Shown: positions 1-5,803 of the stretch, one piece after another
How the letters are laid out: every line of letters starts with the position of its first letter
How positions within the stretch are numbered: the stretch's first letter is position 1
DNA from: Actinomycetota bacterium
Lineage (GTDB): Bacteria > Actinomycetota > Nitriliruptoria > Euzebyales > Egibacteraceae
DNA: 5,803 bases
Direction: 5' to 3'
Assembly: GCA_019347785.1 (NCBI GenBank)
Contig: JAHWKQ010000023.1
Location: 1-5,803, forward strand
Made by a program: the position numbers and the translations under genes
The notes under the pieces: model-generated
Seen by the model: only the letters and a program-made list of their open reading frames with translations
Databases searched by the model: none
Told to the model about the DNA's origin: nothing

Positions 1-66
1 TTCCCGGCCGGGGCGGATGCCGCCGGCCGTACCGGCCACGAGAGGCTCATCACCGCCCGGCCGTGA
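1..66 (+). CDS. Possible 3' end of a convergent gene (partial), product unknown
   Basis: Reading frame 1 is open from the window edge through 21 codons to TGA at 64-66, and 19 of the 21 codons end in G or C, as real genes here do. If genuine, it is the tail of a gene entering from the left and converging on the operon, with the hairpin at 102-137 between the two 3' ends. The piece is too short to assign a family. In DNA this GC-rich, 21 open codons can occur by chance, and the opposite strand is also open here. Confidence 0.25.
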   Translation, partial: FPAGADAAGRTGHERLITARP

Positions 67-226
67 GCGGCCCGGCCCGCTGCGACGACGCCCCCCAAGG
101 TTGAACCCTTCGCGACACATCCGTCGCAGAAGGTTCAGGTCTTCGTCTGTCCGCCGGGCCCAACGCCTAGAGCGCCTGCTCGCCGCCGGCGGCCGGGCCG
201 GAACGCAGCTTGCAGGGCCTCGGCGG
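67..226. other. Non-coding 3' region after the SDR gene
   Basis: No convincing gene lies here. It contains the hairpin at 102-137, a small GC-rich dyad at 66-81 (AGCGG pairing with CCGCT) and a perfect 12-base GC palindrome at 182-193 just after the SDR stop codon. The last two could be incidental in such GC-rich DNA. Confidence 0.5.
102..137. terminator. Bulged hairpin downstream of the operon, possible bidirectional terminator
   Basis: On the plus strand TGAACC (102-107), TTC (109-111) and GCGAC (112-116) pair with GTCGC (123-127), GAA (129-131) and GGTTCA (132-137). This gives a 14-bp stem with single-base bulges at 108 and 128 and a 6-base loop. It begins 90 bases after the SDR stop codon. 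In the plus direction a mildly T-rich stretch follows (TCTTCGTCTGT); in the minus direction a run of G follows, so there is no classical U-tract for the operon. Actinobacterial terminators often lack one. An attenuator or regulatory site is an alternative. Confidence 0.45.
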
Positions 227-979
227 CTACGCCGGCTCGTCGCGAGGCTCGACCAGGACCTCGTTGACCGCCACGTGGGCGGGCTGGGCCAGCGCGTACA
301 CCACCGCGGCCGCGACGTCGTCGGGGTCCAGCACCCGCGCCCCGCTGGGCCGGCCGTAGGCGGCCAGGGCCTCCTCGTCGTGGCTGTGCCCGGCCAGGCC
401 GGTGGCGACGTTGCCCGGCTGCACGGTGGTGACCCTCAGCCCGGTGCCGGCCGTCTCCAGACGCAGCCCCCGGCAGACCGCCTCGACGAAGAACTTGGTG
501 CCCGAGTACACCGCCAGTCCGGGGAACACCGTCCGGCCGGCGTCCGACGAGATGGTCAGGATGTGTCCCCGCCCCCGCTCGAGCATGCCGGGCAGCACGG
601 CGGCGAGGCAGTGCAGCAGGCCCGTGCAGTTCACGTCGACGGTGCGCCGCCAGTCGTCCTCGTGCAGGTTGCGCATCAGCGTGTAGTACATGACGCCGGC
701 GCAGTTCACGAGGACGTCGACCGGGCCCAGTTCGGCCTCCGCGCGTGCCACCAGCGCCTCGACCTGCTCGCGGTCGGTGACATCGGTCGGCACGGCGATG
801 CTGTCGGGCCCACCACCGAGCCCGTCCCGGACCTCCCGCAGGGCGTCGGCGCGTCGGGCCGCCAGCGCGAGGCCGACGCCCTCGTCCGCGAGGGCACGGG
901 CCACCGCCGCCCCGATGCCGCTCGACGCGCCCGTGACCACCGCGACGCGGCCGCGCAGCGACTCGCGGCGGTCACCCAC
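227..979 (-). CDS. Classical SDR oxidoreductase (YdfG-like), candidate betaine-aldehyde reductase
   Basis: A 250-residue cytoplasmic NAD(P)-dependent short-chain dehydrogenase/reductase of usual length. Numbering from the GTG at 979, it shows the cofactor motif TGASSGIG (16-23), NCAG (92-95, normally NNAG), structural N117 and the catalytic set S145, Y158, K162 (YSGTK). R42-R43 after the second beta strand suggest a preference for NADPH. The PGNVATGL stretch and the NEVLVEP C-terminus resemble the COG4221/YdfG group, which reduces small hydroxy-acid or aldehyde-type substrates. It directly follows the A-T-R gene with an 8-nt overlap (GTGGGTGA), suggesting translational coupling and use in the same pathway. 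The likely job is to reduce the aldehyde released by the R domain to an alcohol; in the glycine betaine model this is betaine aldehyde to choline, the role of the second reductase domain in fungal ATRR. A GTG at 1012 would add 11 Arg-rich residues and lengthen the overlap to 41 nt. I prefer 979, though neither start has a strong ribosome binding site. Fold certain, substrate inferred. Confidence 0.94.
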   Translation of the reverse strand: MGDRRESLRGRVAVVTGASSGIGAAVARALADEGVGLALAARRADALREVRDGLGGGPDSIAVPTDVTDREQVEALVARAEAELGPVDVLVNCAGVMYYTLMRNLHEDDWRRTVDVNCTGLLHCLAAVLPGMLERGRGHILTISSDAGRTVFPGLAVYSGTKFFVEAVCRGLRLETAGTGLRVTTVQPGNVATGLAGHSHDEEALAAYGRPSGARVLDPDDVAAAVVYALAQPAHVAVNEVLVEPRDEPA

Positions 980-3900
980 CGCCTGCTCGCCCCGTGGACG
1001 CCGACGGCTCACCGATCAGGCCCGCCCGCGCGAACGAGCGCATGTAGGTCCGCAGCACGGCCGGGTCGAGGGCGGGTCGCCGCACGGCGTGGGCGCCCAG
1101 CGCACGGCGCGTGTTGCGGTCGTCGTGGATGTTGCCGTCCCACAGCTCGTTCCCGTCGGGCGCGGCGGTCCGCAGCACCCCGCCCAGGGCATCCTGGCCG
1201 TCCGCGTCCTCGAGCGGCGCCGAGCGCCACGCCTCCACCCACCGCGGATACGGCAGCCGCTCCAGCCCGTAGCCCATTTCCTCCAGCCAGTCGAACACCG
1301 TGTCCGCCGGCACCGGGTCGGGCTCGGCCAGATGGAACACCGCCCCGTACGGGTCCGGCGTGCCCGCGATACGCAGGAGCGCGTCGCAGACGACGTCGAC
1401 CGGGGTCATCTCCAGCCGCCACCCCTCGATCCGGGGGGCGGCCCCTACCCGCACCGACTCGGCCAGCAGCGCGCCGAGGAAGTCCCGCGGGTTGAACGAG
1501 CCGCTGCGGCTGTGCCCGGCGATGTTGCCGGGACGGAGCACGCACGTCGGCAGTCCGCGACCGGCGGCCTCGGCGACCAGCTTCTCGGCCACCCATTTCG
1601 ACTGGCCGTAGCCGTCCGCGCGCGCGTCGACCAGCGTGTCCAGGTCGGTGTCCTCCAGACAGCGGCGGCCGTCGGGCGGAAAGATCCCGTTGGTCGATAC
1701 GTGGACCATCGGCGTGGCCGTCTCCCGGCAGGCCAGCCGGAGCACCTCACGGGTGCCCGAGACGTTGGCGGGCCGCAGCAACCGGTACGGGTACACGAGG
1801 TTCACCCGGGCGGCGACGTGGACGACCAGGTCCACGCGCCGGGCCAGGTCGGCGAACGCGTCGTCGGTCAGACCCAGCAGCGGCGCCTCCAGGTCGCCCG
1901 GCACCGGGACGATCCGGGTGGCGTCCAGCGACCCCGCCAGCCCGTGCCGGCGCAAGCCGGCCCGGACCGCCTCGATCGGGTCGGCCTGGCCCGCGCGCAC
2001 CAGGCAGTGAACGGTCGCGCCGGTCCGCGACAGCAGGGCGTCGAGCAGGAACGTCCCCAGGAAGCCGGTCGCGCCGGTGAGAAGGACGTGCCGGGCATCC
2101 CGCAGCGTCCGTGGCGGCCCGGGCCGTTCCGGGACGATGTCCGGGTCCAGCGTGGCCTCGGCCCGCAGATCCGGTTTCCCGTCACGGGCCGGGAGATGGT
2201 CGGTGTCGCCCCGGCGCGCCTCGACCGCGTCGAGCATGCCCGTCACGGTGGGGTGCTCCAGCAGCGCGCCCACGGGCAGGTGCACACCGAAGGCGGCGTC
2301 GACCCGCGTGGCGAGCTCCGCCGCGGCCAGTGAGTCCCCGCCGACGTCGAAGAAGTCGTCGTCGACGGCGACGTCCCCTTCGTCCAGCTCGAGGACCTCC
2401 CCCCAGATGTCGACCAGCAGCGCCCGCCTGTCCTCGCGCGGCGCCTCGGCCGGCAGCGTGCGCGGGCGGTCGACGGCGGCCCCGGACCCGGCGCGGTCGG
2501 GCGGCGGCGGGAGGCGCTGTCGGTCGACCTTGCCGGTGGTGGGCTGCAGCGGCAGGGCGTCCAGCCGGACGTACACCGACGGGACCATGTAGTGCGGCAG
2601 CCGCTGCAGCAGGCGCCGGCGGATGGACGGGCTGCGGCCGGTCGCGCGGTCGATCCGCCAGCCGTCGCCGTCGCCCTCCGGCGTGGGCACGACGTAGGCG
2701 ACCAGCCGCTTGCGCTGTCCCTCCTCGCCCTCGGCCACGACGACGCAGCCCCGCACGGGCAGCGACTGCTCGATGGCGGCCTCGACCGCCCCCAGCTCGA
2801 CGCTGTAGCCGCGGATCTTGACCATGAAGTTCGTGCGGCCGAGGACCTCGAGGACGCCGCCGGGCAACAACCGTGCCCTGTCGCCGCTGCGGTACATCCT
2901 GGCGCCGGGACGGAAGGGGTCGTCCACGAAGCGCTCGGAGGTCAGCCCGGGGCGCTTGACGTAGCCGCGTGCCAGGCACGGCCCGCCGACGAACAGCTCC
3001 CCCGGCTCTCCGTCGGGGACTCGCCGCCCCCGCTCGTCCAGCACGTACAGCCCGTCCGGGTCCAGGGGCCGGCCCACGGGGCAGTGGGCCGCGGAGGGAT
3101 GGTCGACCAGCTCCCGCAGGTCGCCCGCCGCGACCTCGTGGGCCTCGGAGATGCTGTAGACGTTGAGCACACGGGTACGCGGCAGGGCGGCCAGCGCCCG
3201 GCGCGCCAGGGTCTTGGTCACCACCTCGCCGTTGAGCCACAGCACCCGCAGCTCCTCGAGGCGCTCGCCGAGCTCCGCGCCGTGCGCGTTCAGCACCGCC
3301 TCCAGCAGCGAGGGGGTCATGAGGGTCTCGCTCACGCGCCAGCGTCGCAGGAAGTCGACGAGCGCGACCGGGTCATAGATCACCTCGTCGGGGATGACCA
3401 CCGAGGTCGCCCCCCGCAGCAGCGGCCGCAGCACCTCCCAGATGAAGAACACGTTGCAGCCGACGCGGTCGCCGGGGCGCTGGTCGCTGACGCCCCAGCG
3501 CCAGCGGTAGGACGCGACGGCCGCCCGGTGCGGGTTGGCGATGCCCTTCGGCCGGCCGGTCGTGCCCGACGAGTAGACGACGAAGCCCAGCCGCTCGGGG
3601 TCGGCCGAGGACGGCGCCCCGTCCGGCCCGCCGTCCCCGGCGGCGCCGCCGTCCGCCCACGGCCCCGGCTCCTCGTCCAGGCACAGCCGGGCCTGCGCCT
3701 CGGGAAGGCGCGACGCGAGGTGCGTCTGGGTCAGCACGACCGGGGGGGAGGCGTCGGCGAGCACCTCGGCCAGCAGGGCGTCGGGGTAGGCCAGCTCCAG
3801 GGGGAGAAAGGCGCCCCCGGCCTCGAGCGCCCCGAGCAACGCGACGACGGAGTCGGCGGACTTGTCCATCAGGACGCCGACGGACTCGTCGGCGCCGACG

Positions 3901-4061
3901 CCCTGTCCGCGGAGCCATCCGGCCAGACCCCGCGTCCGGCGGGCGACCTGGTCGTATGACAGCGACCGCTCGCGATCGACGACGGCCTCGGCGTGCGGCG
4001 TCCGTCGCGCCTGCCGGGCGAACATCTCGTGCAGCATCAGGCGTTCCGTGGTGGCGGGCAC
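972..4061 (-). CDS. NRPS-like A-T-R carboxylate reductase, candidate glycine betaine reductase
   Basis: A 1029-residue, three-domain cytoplasmic enzyme. The A domain (about 10-520) shows LSYDQV (34-39), YSSGTTGRPKG (163-173), NVYSISEAHEV (300-310), YRSGD (390-394), VKIRGYSVELG (414-424) and the A10 lysine K511 in GKVDR. The T domain (about 545-612) has the phosphopantetheine serine S577 in GGDSL, so a phosphopantetheinyl transferase encoded elsewhere is needed. The R domain (about 655-1010) has the NADPH-binding TGATGFLG (662-669) and catalytic T790, Y818 and K822. Expected reaction: ATP-dependent acyl-AMP formation, thioester loading, NADPH-dependent release as an aldehyde. There is no condensation domain, so one acid is activated and reduced rather than a peptide built. 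Aligned to PheA, the pocket residues are V204, F205, W208, L247, W275, N277, V301, E309, V310, K511: no Asp for an alpha-amine, but aromatics fitting a quaternary ammonium. The GTG start is chosen because GGAGG lies six bases upstream; the open frame continues to 4589 only as antisense-like overlap with the transporter gene. A Gly/Ala-rich linker lies at 136-153. Domains are certain; the betaine substrate is inferred. Confidence 0.95.
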   Translation of the reverse strand: MPATTERLMLHEMFARQARRTPHAEAVVDRERSLSYDQVARRTRGLAGWLRGQGVGADESVGVLMDKSADSVVALLGALEAGGAFLPLELAYPDALLAEVLADASPPVVLTQTHLASRLPEAQARLCLDEEPGPWADGGAAGDGGPDGAPSSADPERLGFVVYSSGTTGRPKGIANPHRAAVASYRWRWGVSDQRPGDRVGCNVFFIWEVLRPLLRGATSVVIPDEVIYDPVALVDFLRRWRVSETLMTPSLLEAVLNAHGAELGERLEELRVLWLNGEVVTKTLARRALAALPRTRVLNVYSISEAHEVAAGDLRELVDHPSAAHCPVGRPLDPDGLYVLDERGRRVPDGEPGELFVGGPCLARGYVKRPGLTSERFVDDPFRPGARMYRSGDRARLLPGGVLEVLGRTNFMVKIRGYSVELGAVEAAIEQSLPVRGCVVVAEGEEGQRKRLVAYVVPTPEGDGDGWRIDRATGRSPSIRRRLLQRLPHYMVPSVYVRLDALPLQPTTGKVDRQRLPPPPDRAGSGAAVDRPRTLPAEAPREDRRALLVDIWGEVLELDEGDVAVDDDFFDVGGDSLAAAELATRVDAAFGVHLPVGALLEHPTVTGMLDAVEARRGDTDHLPARDGKPDLRAEATLDPDIVPERPGPPRTLRDARHVLLTGATGFLGTFLLDALLSRTGATVHCLVRAGQADPIEAVRAGLRRHGLAGSLDATRIVPVPGDLEAPLLGLTDDAFADLARRVDLVVHVAARVNLVYPYRLLRPANVSGTREVLRLACRETATPMVHVSTNGIFPPDGRRCLEDTDLDTLVDARADGYGQSKWVAEKLVAEAAGRGLPTCVLRPGNIAGHSRSGSFNPRDFLGALLAESVRVGAAPRIEGWRLEMTPVDVVCDALLRIAGTPDPYGAVFHLAEPDPVPADTVFDWLEEMGYGLERLPYPRWVEAWRSAPLEDADGQDALGGVLRTAAPDGNELWDGNIHDDRNTRRALGAHAVRRPALDPAVLRTYMRSFARAGLIGEPSASTGRAGGG

Positions 4062-4067
4062 GCTCGG

Positions 4068-4072
4068 CCTCC
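4068..4072 (-). promoter_or_regulatory. Ribosome binding site of the A-T-R gene
   Basis: GGAGG on the minus strand, six bases before the GTG at 4061 and inside the 23-nt gap after the transporter stop codon (4087-4085). It supports the GTG at 4061 over the in-frame ATG at 4037, which would remove eight residues and has no comparable site. Confidence 0.82.
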
Positions 4073-4084
4073 AGACAGGTGACG

Positions 4085-5671
4085 TCAGGTGCTTGGCGCC
4101 TTGGCCGGCTCGGGCCGCCGCCGGCGGACGCCCGGCTCCACGTCCGCGCCCGGCTCCGGCGCCAGGCTCGCGAGTCGCTCCTGTCGCAGCCCCCTGGTGA
4201 GCGAGTAGCACATCACCAGCAGCACGACGAGGAAGGGCAGGCCGGCGGTGATCGAGGCCGTCTGCAGGGCCGTCAGCCCCCCGACGAGCAGCAGCACCGA
4301 GGCGACGGCGCCCTCGGTGACGGCCCAGAACAGCCGCTGGCCCCGCACCGGGTCGGGGTCGCCGCCGTTGGTGAGCATGTCGACGACCAGCGACCCGGAG
4401 TCCGACGACGTCGCGAAGAACAGGACGACGACGACGATGGCCAGGACCGAGGCCCCGACGCTGAGGATGCCGCCGACGGGCAACTGGCGCAGCAGGGCGA
4501 ACAGGGCGTTGCTGGTGCCGGCGTCGGCGATGCCGCCCGGGCCGAAGAGCTCGGAGTGCAGTGCGGTCTCCCCGAACACCGTGAACCACACGAACGAGGC
4601 GCCCACCGGGGCGAACATCGTCCCCAGGATGAACTCACGGATGGTCCGCCCGTAGGAGATGCGGGCGATGAACATGCCCACGAACGGCGACCAGGAGATC
4701 CACCAGCCCCAGTAGAACAGCGTCCATCCGGCCTGCCACTCCTGGCCGGACTCGGACAGGGTGAACATGTTGAAGCTCGTGCCGACGAGGTTCTGCAGGT
4801 AGTAGCCGACGTTGCCGCCGAACGAGTCCAGGACGAACAGGGTGGGACCGACGGCGAAGACGAACACGGTCAGGGCCACCACGAGCCACATGTTGGCCAG
4901 AGCCAGGCGCCGGATCCCCTTGTCTAGGCCCAGCATCACCGACGTCACCGCGACGGCCGTGACCAGCGCGACCAGCAGGATCTGCATCCCGGTGGTGTTG
5001 GCCACGCCGAACAGGGAGGCGAGGCCGGCGTTGATCTGCTGGGCGCCGATTCCCAGCGACGTCGCCAGCCCGAACAGCGTGCCGAACACGGCCAGGATGT
5101 CGACCGTGTGGCCGATGGGCCCGTTGATGCGGTCGCCCAGCAACGGGTGAAAGGCGGCGGCGGGCTTCAGCGGGAGTCCACGGCGGAACCCGAAGTAGGC
5201 CAGCGCCAGCCCCAGCACGATGTAGACCGCCCAGGGATGCAGGCCCCAGTGGAAGAAGGTCAGGTTCATCGCCTGCCGGGCAGCCTCGCCGGTGCCGCCC
5301 TGGCCGACCGGGGGGCTGGCGAAGTGCGCCATGGGCTCGGCCACGCCGAAGTACACGAGCCCGATTCCCATCCCCGCGGTGAACAGCATGGCGAACCAGG
5401 CGGTCGTGCTGAACTCCGGCCGGCTGTCGTCGGGGCCGAGCCGGACGCGCGCGTAGCCGGTGGGGAGCAGCGCCAGCACGAAGACCAGCAGGAAGCTCAC
5501 CCCGAGGATGTAGAACCAGCCGAAGTAGGTGGTGATGAAGCCCTGCACGGCGGTCGCCGCCGCGCCGGTGACGCCGGTGAAGAGCACGCCCGCCGCCAGG
5601 AACGCGACGACGACGAGCGCCGAGACGACGAACACGGGCGGGTTCGTGTGCCGTTGCAGGTACTCGCGCAT
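4085..5671 (-). CDS. BCCT-family betaine (quaternary-ammonium) transporter, probably Na+-coupled
   Basis: A 528-residue integral membrane protein of the betaine/choline/carnitine transporter family, with about 12 hydrophobic segments between residues 12 and 492. Visible hallmarks are the glycine stretch AGMGIGL (99-105), FFHWGLHPWAVY (139-150) and the family signature FYWGWWISWSPF (319-330). By alignment to the betaine symporter BetP, W142, Y150, W323, W324 and W327 correspond to its aromatic box, and F418, T421 and S422 to Na+-site residues, so Na+ symport is likely. G104 sits where BetP has Gly153; choline-type BCCTs carry Asp there, so betaine is favoured over choline. The N-terminal tail is very short (about 12 residues), unlike BetP. 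The C-terminal tail of about 35 residues ends with an Arg cluster (516-519), which might take part in osmotic control. The ATG is fixed by GGAGGA seven bases upstream. It is first in the operon, 23 nt before the A-T-R gene. Family assignment is near certain; carnitine, ectoine or dimethylsulfoniopropionate remain possible substrates. Confidence 0.96.
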   Translation of the reverse strand: MREYLQRHTNPPVFVVSALVVVAFLAAGVLFTGVTGAAATAVQGFITTYFGWFYILGVSFLLVFVLALLPTGYARVRLGPDDSRPEFSTTAWFAMLFTAGMGIGLVYFGVAEPMAHFASPPVGQGGTGEAARQAMNLTFFHWGLHPWAVYIVLGLALAYFGFRRGLPLKPAAAFHPLLGDRINGPIGHTVDILAVFGTLFGLATSLGIGAQQINAGLASLFGVANTTGMQILLVALVTAVAVTSVMLGLDKGIRRLALANMWLVVALTVFVFAVGPTLFVLDSFGGNVGYYLQNLVGTSFNMFTLSESGQEWQAGWTLFYWGWWISWSPFVGMFIARISYGRTIREFILGTMFAPVGASFVWFTVFGETALHSELFGPGGIADAGTSNALFALLRQLPVGGILSVGASVLAIVVVVLFFATSSDSGSLVVDMLTNGGDPDPVRGQRLFWAVTEGAVASVLLLVGGLTALQTASITAGLPFLVVLLVMCYSLTRGLRQERLASLAPEPGADVEPGVRRRRPEPAKAPST

Positions 5672-5678
5672 GGAACGG

Positions 5679-5684
5679 TCCTCC
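5679..5684 (-). promoter_or_regulatory. Ribosome binding site of the transporter gene
   Basis: GGAGGA on the minus strand, separated by seven bases from the ATG at 5671. It closely matches the anti-Shine-Dalgarno complement and decides the start of the transporter, since the frame stays open upstream to the window edge without another ATG or GTG codon. Confidence 0.85.
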
Positions 5685-5803
5685 GCGGTGTCGCTCGGGA
5701 TTCCCAGCCGCCTGCCGCCCGGCTGTCGAGGCCTTGTCGTTGGGGATCGGACAACGCTCGTGGCCTCTGCTCCAACGGTAGCCCAGACCGCGGATGATGG
5801 CCA
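5685..5803 (-). other. Upstream leader of the operon, no gene recognised
   Basis: This stretch precedes the ribosome binding site of the first gene and should hold the operon promoter. Apart from the dyads at 5734-5756 I see no clear sigma-70-like promoter; a weak TTGGAG-like element near 5769-5774 has no good -10 partner. No riboswitch-like or tRNA-like structure was recognised. The gene beyond the right edge cannot be judged. Confidence 0.4.
5734..5756. promoter_or_regulatory. Overlapping inverted repeats upstream of the operon, possible operator
   Basis: Two short dyads interlock here. On the plus strand TTGTC (5734-5738) pairs with GACAA (5750-5754), and CGTTG (5738-5742) pairs with CAACG (5752-5756). 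The site lies about 63-85 bases upstream of the transporter ATG, in a stretch with somewhat lower GC than the genes. That placement suits a repressor or activator site. Each arm is only five bases, so chance is possible. I could not place convincing -35 and -10 boxes around it. Confidence 0.3.

Noticed and set aside
1..53. Minus-strand GTG/ATG start at 53-48 open to the left edge, possible next gene of the operon
   Set aside because: Only about 17 codons are visible, there is no ribosome binding site, it lies beyond the hairpin at 102-137, and the opposite strand is an equally good candidate.
182..193. Perfect 12-base palindrome GCCGCCGGCGGC after the SDR stop codon
   Set aside because: Made only of G and C in a GC-rich background, so expected by chance; it has no loop for a hairpin and no supporting context.
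972..4061. Reading the A-T-R protein as a carboxylic acid reductase (CAR) or as LYS2 alpha-aminoadipate reductase
   Set aside because: At 1029 residues it is shorter than typical CARs, which are around 1,170 residues, and than LYS2. The A-domain motifs are of NRPS type and the pocket lacks the features for an alpha-amino acid. A different acid substrate is still possible.
4062..4589. N-terminal extension of the A-T-R frame by about 176 residues
   Set aside because: The extension overlaps the transporter gene, has low-complexity Arg/Gly-rich sequence without family similarity, and the GTG at 4061 has a strong ribosome binding site at normal spacing.
17..4927. Long plus-strand open frames opposite the three operon genes (for example 17-1495, 690-2333, 2592-3959, 3956-4927)
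   Set aside because: They are antisense shadows typical of very GC-rich DNA. Their translations are rich in Arg, Pro, Ala and Gly with no recognisable motifs, while the minus-strand proteins have complete domain signatures.
5760..5803. A minus-strand frame reading IIRGLGYRW, like the C-terminal end of OmpR-type response regulators
   Set aside because: After the motif-like residues this frame has no stop codon for well over 60 codons and runs into the transporter gene, which is unlike the short tail expected. It is probably coincidence; sequence to the right would settle it.

Overview
The window is very GC-rich DNA with strong G/C bias at codon third positions and GTG starts. This points to a high-GC actinobacterium; I cannot name a genus from the sequence. 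Almost all of it is one tightly packed operon on the minus strand, transcribed from right to left. No mobile element, CRISPR array, rRNA or tRNA was seen.

Layout in transcription order: (1) 5672-5803 is an upstream leader with a strong ribosome binding site and two overlapping inverted repeats that could be an operator. (2) 5671-4085 encodes a BCCT-family, probably Na+-coupled, transporter of a quaternary-ammonium solute. Its residues match glycine betaine better than choline. (3) 4061-972, after a 23-nt gap, encodes a 1029-residue NRPS-like protein with adenylation (A), thiolation (T) and terminal thioester-reductase (R) domains. (4) 979-227, overlapping the previous gene by 8 nt, encodes a classical short-chain dehydrogenase/reductase (SDR). 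(5) 1-226 is a short 3' region with a bulged hairpin at 102-137, and possibly the last codons of a convergent plus-strand gene ending at 66.

How the genes may work together: the A-T-R protein should activate a carboxylic acid with ATP, load it on its phosphopantetheine arm and release it reductively as an aldehyde. The SDR would then reduce the aldehyde to an alcohol. The A-domain pocket lacks the Asp that binds an amino acid alpha-amine and instead has aromatic residues (F205, W208, W275) plus an acidic residue (E309), which would suit a trimethylammonium group. With a betaine-type importer as first gene, the simplest model is uptake of glycine betaine and its two-step reduction through betaine aldehyde to choline. 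This would be a bacterial, split version of the fungal A-T-R-R glycine betaine reductase (ATRR), with the second reductase as a separate protein and a dedicated importer added. The direction is opposite to the usual bacterial choline-to-betaine oxidation. The domain assignments are secure; the substrate is inferred and untested.
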